From positions 95,260 through 107,305 of the forward strand of contig MU602678.1 of NCBI GenBank assembly GCA_025201865.1: a stretch of DNA of 12,046 nucleotides. Reading direction: 5' to 3'. The translations under genes and the position numbers were made by a program. The notes below the pieces were generated by a model. It was not told the origin of the DNA and searched no databases. It saw only the letters and a list, made by a program, of their open reading frames with translations. Of this stretch, positions 1 through 5,709 are shown one piece after another. Each line of letters begins with the position of its first letter. The first letter of the stretch is position 1. The stretch is from Ramicandelaber brevisporus. Lineage: Eukaryota; Kickxellomycota; Ramicandelaberales; Ramicandelaberaceae.

Positions 1-2752
1 GTAGCCGTGCTCTTGATCTGGTGACGGGCGGTTGTATTTGGCTGATCGCAGTCGTCCCGTTGTTGGTGGCAGTAGTAGTAGTGTTATCAACTTTCCGTCT
101 TTTGTTGCTGTTCGGTTGCTGTGCGCTGGTAGTTGCAGCTGGTGGCACATTCTCATCGTTTGTTGCGGCTTCGATATTTACTGTCGTCGGCACAGCTGGT
201 CCAGCTTGTCGCAGCATAAGGCTTCGTCTCGTTATTATCCTGCGTATTGATGTGCCTGCTGCAACTGTGTCATCATTGTCATCACTGTCATCGTTATCAT
301 CGTTATCATCGTTGTCATCGTTGTCATCGGCTGCATCTTGGTCGTTAGCCTTGCGCTTGCGCTTACGTTTGGTGGTGGTGGCTGCCTCCTGTTGTTTGCC
401 TTGCTCCACGGCTGTATCGTCGTCTTGTTGCAGATCTTGATCATTATGACGGTGGATGTCATTGATTGCAAAGCAAAAAATGCAGAGATGCATACGACAC
501 GATTCATAAGCACATTGGATGAATGGGCGGTTGTTGCAAACTTTGTCGTCAGATTTGACATGGCCACACTTCATTGGTTTTTTAGCATCCAGTTTACACC
601 ACCGGGAAGGAGTGGTGTGTTGTTCATCTGGTTTGTCGATCAAGCCTGCCCGATACCAAGCGTGTTTGAAGAGCGATCTGAACACTGGAGCACGCAGTTG
701 ATGGATAATGGCTGCGGTAATATTCATGACTGTGATTCTATCTCGCAGAACGATGGTCTGTAGTTCTGGCGGCGTGGTGGCTTTGGTATTTTTTCTCTGA
801 TTCACATTCAACTCTTCACTTTGTGTTGCTGCCTCATTTAACTTTTTCTCTAATTCAAAGTTATAAGTACGTACAGCGGCAAACACAGCAAATTGTAGCC
901 ACTTAAAATATAGATTATATCCTACGTCCAACGGTTGTCGTTTACAGGTCATCCCCGGAGCGAAGTAACCAACACGAACCACCGGCTTCTTCGCAGGCCA
1001 GTCCTCCTCTTTCGAATCCAATGGTACAGCAACAATGGCTGGGTTGCGGTCTGTTGTAGGTTCAGTGACTGAATTTGTGGCAGAAGTGGAATCCTCACCA
1101 TTTGTTGAAGCTGTGGATGTTGTTGATTGCTGTTGCTGCTGCTGTTGTTGCTCACGCTCAGCACCACGAGTTAGAGTGGCCGTGAATATGTCACCATTTT
1201 CATTGATACGATTGAGATTGTCTATTTTATGTGCACCGTAATTATCCATTAACAGTAGTGGAGTACATTCATCATCACAGTATTTCTTCACCATTTTACC
1301 AATCATGTTATCCATCAAATATCCAGAATGTGTGCTCATTGCTTTCCCACTTTTGCTGGTAGATATTGTTAGTCCTTCAATACTCGCTGCTGCCTCCTGT
1401 ACCACGGTTTTCACACTCTCTGGGAACTTACCACCAACTTCTTGATAGATAATTGCAAACGAACCCACACGTCCGTCAGCGAAGAGTGAAAATATCCCAG
1501 TGTGCGAATGAGTAGTATCATTTTTATTCATGACTAGTGCAGTTGGCGATTTCTCACCTGATATTGCCAATGTACGTTTGTTGCCCTTCTCATGTAGAAG
1601 ACAAGTTTCATCCACATTGAGTGTGTTGCTGATGCCAGCTGCAGCGACGGCTTCCCGAAGAGAAGCTGTTCGCTCCTCATCTTGCGCTTCCCGCTGTTGC
1701 AATTTATCATTGGACACAGCGGAAACCTGCTTGACAACACGCCGCGACACAATAGAATGATGACGCTTGAATGTATGAATCCAACCACTGGTGGCTTGAA
1801 AGCCGGAAATGTCTAATATATCACCAGCAACTCGTGCCCAGGCAATAATATCCAAATCAGAAACGGCCTGCTGCTCTGCCCGCGCCTCCAAGAATTTGTC
1901 ATACACATAATCGCTGACAATGGATATCGACAGCTTGCGCTGGCCGTTTCTGATGTAATCATTGAATCGTTGAATATGTTTATACTGCAGATTCCATATT
2001 TTGAATTTGTCTTGCACCGCCACTAGCACGCTGTTGTCACCAGGTTGCTTCTTTCTTGGCTGCTGTCCACGAGATTGACGAAGTTCAGTCTTGGCCTTCC
2101 GAATGTCAGATTGCTCTTTTGATGATAACTGGCGATTAGCCTGCCGATCTTGGAAATTCTGAGTAACATGTTCCGGGATGTTAACAACTGGTGTTCTGAT
2201 ATCATATCCAAGCTGCTGCAACCGACCGACCATCGGCATCTCGCTGACATAATTCTCATCAGGAAATGTGTTGTCGAGCAGATCATATGTGTACACGATG
2301 TCCAGCATAGCACGATACACTTCGATGCTGGACAAATTGGCCATATATTGCTGAACTGTTCTATAGCCCAAGCTCTCCTTTGCTTGACCTGAAGTGTTCT
2401 TGGACTTGGATGAACCAGTGATGTCTGGCAAGAAATCAAAATCACAATCAGCGTTGCCATCATCGAGAGACGTGTCAGGCATATCAATGTATTTGTCTTC
2501 TGGATCAAAGTCTTCTGTGGTGCCAATACAGCGAGGTTCGTCGTCTGCAAAATCATGATTCAAAATGAACTGTAGAAGCGCTAGAACTCGGTGAACACCA
2601 GGGTGTGAGCAGGAGTTGACGTCATAATCAGATACTGTTGATCGCTGCTGTTTGTATTCTTCTGCTTTGGCAATACACCGTTTGAGCAATGACTCAAGCC
2701 GAGGCACCAGGTAGGCAGCAGCAGCCGCCTCCTTTCCATCTGCAGTTGTCAT
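1..2752 (-). CDS. pogo/Tc5 (CENP-B-like) DDE transposase, 3'-truncated by window edge
   Basis: A single frame stays open for 917 codons from the ATG at 2750-2752 to the left edge, with no stop. Residues about 270-342 resemble the CENP-B/Tc5 helix-turn-helix, including W305 and the block GFQATSGWIHTFKRHH (317-332). A DDE_1-type catalytic core follows: NVDET (D381), LLLMDNYGAH (D503, H508) and QPLDVG (D609) followed by an aromatic-rich helix. Residues 729-769 form a Cys/His cluster (C729, H731, C739, C747, C752, C757, C760, H767, H769). Basic stretches KRKRKRK (795-801) and KRRKV (884-888) look like nuclear localisation signals and flank an Asp-Asp-Asn repeat. Pogo-type transposases usually have about 500-600 residues, so this one is clearly long. 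The roughly 260-residue N-terminal region is not recognised. The in-frame stop at 2855-2857 and absence of another ATG fix the start, unless an upstream exon exists. It could be an active element or a domesticated gene; terminal repeats cannot be judged because one end is outside. Confidence 0.85.
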   Translation of the reverse strand, partial: MTTADGKEAAAAAYLVPRLESLLKRCIAKAEEYKQQRSTVSDYDVNSCSHPGVHRVLALLQFILNHDFADDEPRCIGTTEDFDPEDKYIDMPDTSLDDGNADCDFDFLPDITGSSKSKNTSGQAKESLGYRTVQQYMANLSSIEVYRAMLDIVYTYDLLDNTFPDENYVSEMPMVGRLQQLGYDIRTPVVNIPEHVTQNFQDRQANRQLSSKEQSDIRKAKTELRQSRGQQPRKKQPGDNSVLVAVQDKFKIWNLQYKHIQRFNDYIRNGQRKLSISIVSDYVYDKFLEARAEQQAVSDLDIIAWARVAGDILDISGFQATSGWIHTFKRHHSIVSRRVVKQVSAVSNDKLQQREAQDEERTASLREAVAAAGISNTLNVDETCLLHEKGNKRTLAISGEKSPTALVMNKNDTTHSHTGIFSLFADGRVGSFAIIYQEVGGKFPESVKTVVQEAAASIEGLTISTSKSGKAMSTHSGYLMDNMIGKMVKKYCDDECTPLLLMDNYGAHKIDNLNRINENGDIFTATLTRGAEREQQQQQQQQSTTSTASTNGEDSTSATNSVTEPTTDRNPAIVAVPLDSKEEDWPAKKPVVRVGYFAPGMTCKRQPLDVGYNLYFKWLQFAVFAAVRTYNFELEKKLNEAATQSEELNVNQRKNTKATTPPELQTIVLRDRITVMNITAAIIHQLRAPVFRSLFKHAWYRAGLIDKPDEQHTTPSRWCKLDAKKPMKCGHVKSDDKVCNNRPFIQCAYESCRMHLCIFCFAINDIHRHNDQDLQQDDDTAVEQGKQQEAATTTKRKRKRKANDQDAADDNDDNDDNDDNDDSDDNDDTVAAGTSIRRIITRRSLMLRQAGPAVPTTVNIEAATNDENVPPAATTSAQQPNSNKRRKVDNTTTTATNNGTTAISQIQPPVTRSRARL
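269..328 (-). repeat. Asp-Asp-Asn coding microsatellite
   Basis: A degenerate 9-base GAT/GAC-GAT/GAC-AAC repeat encodes residues 809-828 of the transposase as an almost pure acidic DDN tract with one Ser substitution. It directly follows the KRKRKRK basic run. The repeat may vary in length between copies or strains. Confidence 0.85.
1127..1150 (-). repeat. polyglutamine codon run (Q8) inside the transposase core
   Basis: Eight mixed CAA/CAG codons encode residues 535-542. They are followed by a Ser/Thr/Asn-rich stretch up to about residue 580. The run sits between the second (D503) and third (D609) predicted catalytic aspartates and is part of the insertion that enlarges the catalytic core. 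Confidence 0.9.
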
Positions 2753-3454
2753 GAGATGACCAAACAGAGTTCGTTTTGTTTTTTTTTGGCGAGATGAGGG
2801 AGTGCATAGAAAGTCCGACTGCGTTTTTTGAGTGGGGACGCAATATCCCACTCCCTATCTTTGACTAGAGAGACTATAAAATTGAAAACAAACAGTTTAC
2901 TATACCTTTCATAGGCAAACACGACCACTTTGAACGACGATATCTCGGAGCTGTACCTGAATCTCGACAAACGGACTTCACCATCGTGATCAGCGACCTC
3001 GATACTCCTACTGGTCAAAGTTTGGCAAAAAACGCTATCCTGACAGTTTGTAAGTTATCCTTGTGAGCCAAAAGAAATGAATCGTGCCTAAAATCTACAT
3101 CCTGTTTCACATTCATTTACTCTTAACCTTTTCTTTTGATACCATCGATTTGGATGCAACAATCATTTGAGTTGCACCATCTAGCACTCTCTGCGCAGCA
3201 GTGGCTGGTTTGTCACACTTTAACAAAATTCAGTGCCAAACAAAAAATTGCGCTTTGATGAAGACACTCTGGTTTGCGACAAGCCGTGCGTGTGGAGTCG
3301 CCACCGTGAGTGTCGTTCAATTCTAAACTCTCTTTTCTCTCTACTTATTTTTTTGTCTTTTTAATTCTCTATAGAATATTTAGTTGGTTAAGTGCGTCAG
3401 ATTGCTTGACCCTTCCTGCATGGCAATAGAAAAGCAAAAAATAATTGGTTACTC
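2753..3454. other. intergenic: 5' region of transposase and 3' region of I36-like gene
   Basis: No convincing gene is seen. The right end, immediately below 3455, must hold the 3' untranslated region of the I36-like gene; it is A/T-rich on the minus strand, with an AAATAA-containing stretch near 3345-3355 but no exact AATAAA. The left end should hold the transposase leader and promoter and possibly a transposon terminus. A minus-strand 89-codon frame (2749-3018) ends in an ATGA overlap with the transposase start; its reality is doubtful. A local inverted repeat occurs at 2830-2853. A tRNA-like D-arm string near 3380-3400 has no matching T-arm. Confidence 0.6.
2830..2853. repeat. 7-bp perfect inverted repeat upstream of transposase start
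   Basis: GAGTGGG (2830-2836) pairs with CCCACTC (2847-2853) across a 10-base spacer. A second copy of the arm, GGGAGTG (2798-2804), can pair alternatively with CACTCCC (2849-2855). It lies about 80-100 bases upstream of the transposase ATG, where transposase-binding or subterminal sites are often found in DNA transposons. The function is inference. Confidence 0.5.
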
Positions 3455-3808
3455 TTAACATTCCATGACCCATTTATGTGAAGCTCCACCATCGTTAGCT
3501 ACCGCATTGGAACTAACTTCTTCTCCAGGTCCAAGGCAAATGGTCACATCTCCCTCAAAGTTTGGCTGCGAATACACTGCAACGTGATCCTTTATGCCTG
3601 GCCCCGAGATCCCATGGTTAGCCCAGGACGAGTCATTATCGGGAATAAAGCCCTCCCACTCCGCATCGTCGCCGCGCCAATTAAACCTCTGACCTCCAAA
3701 GTTGGCATCTGTCCAGGCGCAAAATTCGCCTGATGGACAATTTGCTTTAGCCGCTGAGACGAGTGTAACGGCAGAGAACAGGGTCAGACCGAGAAGAAGT
3801 GCGCGCAT
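3455..3808 (-). CDS. secreted peptidase inhibitor I36 / beta-gamma-crystallin-like protein
   Basis: The 117-residue product begins with a signal peptide (basic MR, hydrophobic core 4-17, probable cleavage near VSA, residues 17-20). The mature part opens with CPSGEFCAWTDANFGGQRF (24-42), followed by W44, W51 and SSWANHG (60-66), then VAVYSQPNFEGD (76-87) and four cysteines in all (C24, C30, C91, C117). This matches the peptidase inhibitor family I36 pattern known from Streptomyces metalloproteinase inhibitor, a beta-gamma-crystallin-like fold with two Greek-key repeats. Length and cysteine count fit that family. The frame is open upstream to an ATG at 4117, but that extension is low-complexity, would bury the signal peptide and looks like translated leader; the ATG at 3806-3808 is preferred. 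Inhibitory activity is not shown by sequence alone; a structural or antimicrobial role is possible. Confidence 0.8.
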   Translation of the reverse strand: MRALLLGLTLFSAVTLVSAAKANCPSGEFCAWTDANFGGQRFNWRGDDAEWEGFIPDNDSSWANHGISGPGIKDHVAVYSQPNFEGDVTICLGPGEEVSSNAVANDGGASHKWVMEC

Positions 3809-3917
3809 ATAGGTGTATTGAAAGTTAGTTGAGGAAAAAAAAAACGTGTAGTAAAAGCTGATGAGTGAACAAGTGTACGGGTGGTAGTTGTGGTGGGTGA
3901 AAAAGCAGAAGACAGGC

Positions 3918-3938
3918 GACGACGACGACGACGACGAC
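3918..3938. repeat. (CGA)7 microsatellite
   Basis: Seven perfect CGA units lie 110-130 bases upstream of the I36-like start codon, probably within its 5' untranslated leader. The surrounding leader is otherwise rich in pyrimidines on the minus strand. Confidence 0.9.
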
Positions 3939-4054
3939 ACGGGCTCGTTGGTTTTGTAGGCGTGAGATTGTGAGCTGACGGCTGTAGTCGTCGTTGTCAA
4001 TCGCTTTTTCCCACACAAGATGAGTAGCGTGTGACTGGAGGTTAAAAAGAAGAG

Positions 4055-4061
4055 TGACTCA
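4055..4061. promoter_or_regulatory. TGACTCA (Gcn4/AP-1-type) site upstream of I36-like gene
   Basis: The heptamer TGACTCA is the core binding site for fungal bZIP regulators of the Gcn4/Cpc1/AP-1 class. It lies 247 bases upstream of the ATG at 3808. The motif is seen directly; its function is inferred from the shared placement in other promoters of this window. Confidence 0.35.
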
Positions 4062-4612
4062 GTATTGTGCGTCGCTGGTGAGCTTATTCTGACTACAACA
4101 TATTGAATACTTGCCATTCATCCTAGCCAGTCATTTAAGTGGTTCAATATATGGTGTAATGTTGATGTAATCGGCAGAGTATTGTTTAGGTAATGTGGCG
4201 CAAACACGTGCAGCGCACATTTTTTGACGAACTTTGTGGTACATCTTGACCAGGTGCAACGCAGGTCACAACCACCGATTTAGTCCACATTATATTCGGA
4301 ACAGCTGGGCCACCAACTAGTTATCTTAATCTACAGTGAGCAAAGCAACAAGAAAGAATCAGAAGAGAAGTTAAGCGTGCCAGTTGTCACCACGAGTGAT
4401 AAGTGCGAGCGTTGTGGCGGTAGATATCAACTGGGAACAGTGCTACTCCACGAGTGCACTCGCTGGCTGCCACAGCCTTCCACGTCTGCACTGAGAATTG
4501 GGCAGCTATTCAGCGGCCATTCCTCGAGTGATCTCAATGACAATCTGGATTTAAAATGAAGAAAACTGGCAAAAGCTAGTTAGAATGGTTAGAAGGAGAG
4601 CTGGCTTCCACT

Positions 4613-4906
4613 TTATGGGCTGGCGTTGGCCTCGCACTTGGCCTTGCGGTCCTTGGCTTGGAGGCGGCACAGGTGCACAAAGTCCTTGACCTGCTGCAGG
4701 TTCAGGCCGGCGTTCTGCTGCAGCTCGAGGTTGCCGAGGCAGATGTCCATGTCGGTGACAAACTGGTCGGCGCAGTACTTGGCCTGCGCAGCCGTGTTGG
4801 CATCGTTGAGGCACGAGTTGAGCGCGTTCATGCAGGCAGTGCAGCCCTGAGCTTGAACGGCAACGGCAGCGGCGACGACGGCGGAGAGAACGGCAACGAA
4901 ACGCAT
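4613..4906 (-). CDS. small secreted cysteine-rich protein, unrecognised family
   Basis: The 97-residue product has a clear signal peptide: MRF, an Ala/Val-rich hydrophobic core (residues 4-17) and probable cleavage after VQA (17-19). The mature chain of about 78 residues has seven cysteines (C22, C25, C32, C45, C56, C80, C91) and is predicted largely helical, rich in Gln, Asn, Ala and Asp, ending in a Lys-rich segment. The odd cysteine count leaves at least one unpaired, or allows dimers. No family was recognised; it could be a wall-associated or effector-like secreted protein, which is speculation. The frame continues upstream to an ATG at 5056, but that is only about 10 bases from the TATA box, so probably upstream of the transcription start, and would produce a poly-Ser extension hiding the signal peptide; the ATG at 4904-4906 is preferred. 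The GC-rich, biased codons suggest good expression. Confidence 0.75.
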   Translation of the reverse strand: MRFVAVLSAVVAAAVAVQAQGCTACMNALNSCLNDANTAAQAKYCADQFVTDMDICLGNLELQQNAGLNLQQVKDFVHLCRLQAKDRKAKCEANASP

Positions 4907-5063
4907 GTTGGAGATGTTAGGTGAGAGAATGGAGCAGTGGGTGTTAGCTGGCTGCGATGAGGAGGATGAAGAAGATGAAGTTGGAGAAGAGGACGATGTT
5001 GAAGATGAAGATGATGTTGTTGTTGCAAATGCCAAACAGCGAGGAAGCACGACCACATGCGAG

Positions 5064-5072
5064 CCTTATATC
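5064..5072 (-). promoter_or_regulatory. TATA box of the Cys-rich secreted-protein gene
   Basis: The minus strand reads GATATAAGG about 160 bases upstream of the chosen ATG. Standard TATA-to-start spacing of roughly 30 bases would place transcription initiation near 5030-5045 and give a CT-rich leader of about 130 bases. Confidence 0.6.
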
Positions 5073-5116
5073 TGTTTCGATCGGGCAGACTCACCAGTTT
5101 GTGCTTGACACCGCAT

Positions 5117-5452
5117 CAGCTGCCTCGCGACCTGCTGCTCATTGGGTGAGTCAGTCCTCAGCTGCATTCCCACAGGTGTTCAGCAGTACTGTGCACCCAG
5201 CCTGTCTTCTTTACAGCTGCAGTTACAGCTGTTGTGCTCTCAACCCTTCCTTTTCGAGTCTCACCCACAGCACAATCAAATGTTCACCAGCTATCAATTC
5301 AGCTCGGACCCAGATGTTGCAAACTCGACACAGCCATCCCAAAAGAGAAGGTGGACACAGCAGCTGGTCGCGGTTTGTTGGCAAGAATTCACACAGTCAT
5401 TGCTCTCGAATTATCGATTCGACTTCACACTACTGTTACTTGTGACCAGCTG
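5117..5452. promoter_or_regulatory. cluster of six CAGCTG E-box hexamers
   Basis: CAGCTG occurs at 5117-5122, 5159-5164, 5214-5219, 5226-5231, 5361-5366 and 5447-5452, two of them only 6 bases apart. Random expectation for this 336-bp span is about 0.1. The hexamer is the canonical E-box core for basic helix-loop-helix factors. The cluster lies upstream of the Cys-rich gene's TATA box. Confidence 0.4.
5147..5153. promoter_or_regulatory. TGAGTCA (Gcn4/AP-1-type) site upstream of Cys-rich gene
   Basis: On the minus strand the site reads CTGACTCAC. It lies 241 bases upstream of the ATG at 4906 and about 75 bases upstream of the TATA box, a normal place for an activator site. Binding is not shown. 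Confidence 0.4.
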
Positions 5453-5640
5453 ACACGAATTCGCACGCCTGCAGCTCAACAAACACCATGCAACCCTTCC
5501 ACCCACAACTCTCGGAAGCACACATTCCCCCGATCATTCTCAATACTTGTGAGGTAATTAATGGAGTGTTACACGCTGTCCATTCGTGGGAATCCGCAGG
5601 TCTCAAAGGCAAAGAACAGACTCACAACTTAATTTCCTTT

Positions 5641-5658
5641 TTGAACTAATTAGTTCAA
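5641..5658. repeat. 18-bp perfect palindrome in arrestin 3' region
   Basis: TTGAACTAATTAGTTCAA is a perfect 18-bp palindrome 52-69 bases downstream of the arrestin stop codon. It could form a short cruciform or be a dimeric protein site, or act in 3'-end formation. None of these can be decided from sequence. Confidence 0.5.
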
Positions 5659-5709
5659 TCATTAACTTTTTAAACTTTTTAACAATTGAAGACACACTAT
5701 TTGTAACAA

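Larger units (their letters stand above)
3809..4612. other. intergenic: leader and promoter of I36-like gene, 3' end of Cys-rich gene
   Basis: No gene is supported. The first 250-300 bases are the simple-sequence leader of the I36-like gene. A TGACTCA element lies at 4055-4061, and a weak TATA-like CATATATT on the minus strand near 4147-4153. The rest, to 4612, includes the 3' untranslated region of the Cys-rich gene. A plus-strand frame without any ATG runs from about 4284 to 4559 and contains one CxxC pair; it is not considered coding. Confidence 0.55.
4907..5709. other. intergenic: promoter of Cys-rich gene and 3' region of arrestin
   Basis: No gene is supported. From left to right it holds the purine-rich (plus strand) GAAGAT-type leader of the Cys-rich gene, its TATA box, a TGAGTCA site, six CAGCTG hexamers between 5117 and 5452, a repeated CAACCCTTCC decamer (5241-5250 and 5491-5500), and the 3' untranslated region of the arrestin gene with an 18-bp palindrome. 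Plus-strand frames of 100-160 codons here overlap each other in all three phases, begin in the leader of another gene or at non-ATG codons, and show no domains. Confidence 0.55.

Noticed and set aside
235-2556. Minus-strand frames of 70-177 codons (235-567, 949-1167, 1534-1788, 2023-2556) and plus-strand frames over the same region
   Set aside because: They are out-of-phase shadows of the 917-codon transposase frame and lack domains.
2690-2696. TGACTCA heptamer
   Set aside because: It lies inside the transposase coding sequence, so it is probably incidental.
2855-2905. Possible 51-base GT-AG intron linking the 89-codon frame to the transposase
   Set aside because: Splicing would keep the 89-codon phase, which ends at the TGA overlapping the transposase ATG; other nearby AG sites in the needed phase run into the stop at 2855-2857.
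2821-3035. 10-bp inverted repeat GCGTTTTTTG / CAAAAAACGC as transposon end structure
   Set aside because: The arms are mostly homopolymer and do not extend, so chance is a sufficient explanation.
3375-3430. tRNA-like string TTAGTTGGTTAAGTGCGTCAG
   Set aside because: It resembles a D-arm/A-box, and a 5-bp stem follows, but the loop is only 5 bases, and no T-arm (GTTCRANYC) or matching acceptor stem is found at the right distance.
4377-4559. Plus-strand 60-codon frame with a CERC pair
   Set aside because: It begins at GTG, and the longer open stretch back to 4284 holds no ATG. No family resemblance; it lies in the 3' region of a minus-strand gene.
4957-5557. Plus-strand frames of 103-162 codons upstream of the Cys-rich gene
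   Set aside because: They overlap in all three phases over a stop-poor region, cover the promoter and leader of the minus-strand gene, and include non-ATG starts.
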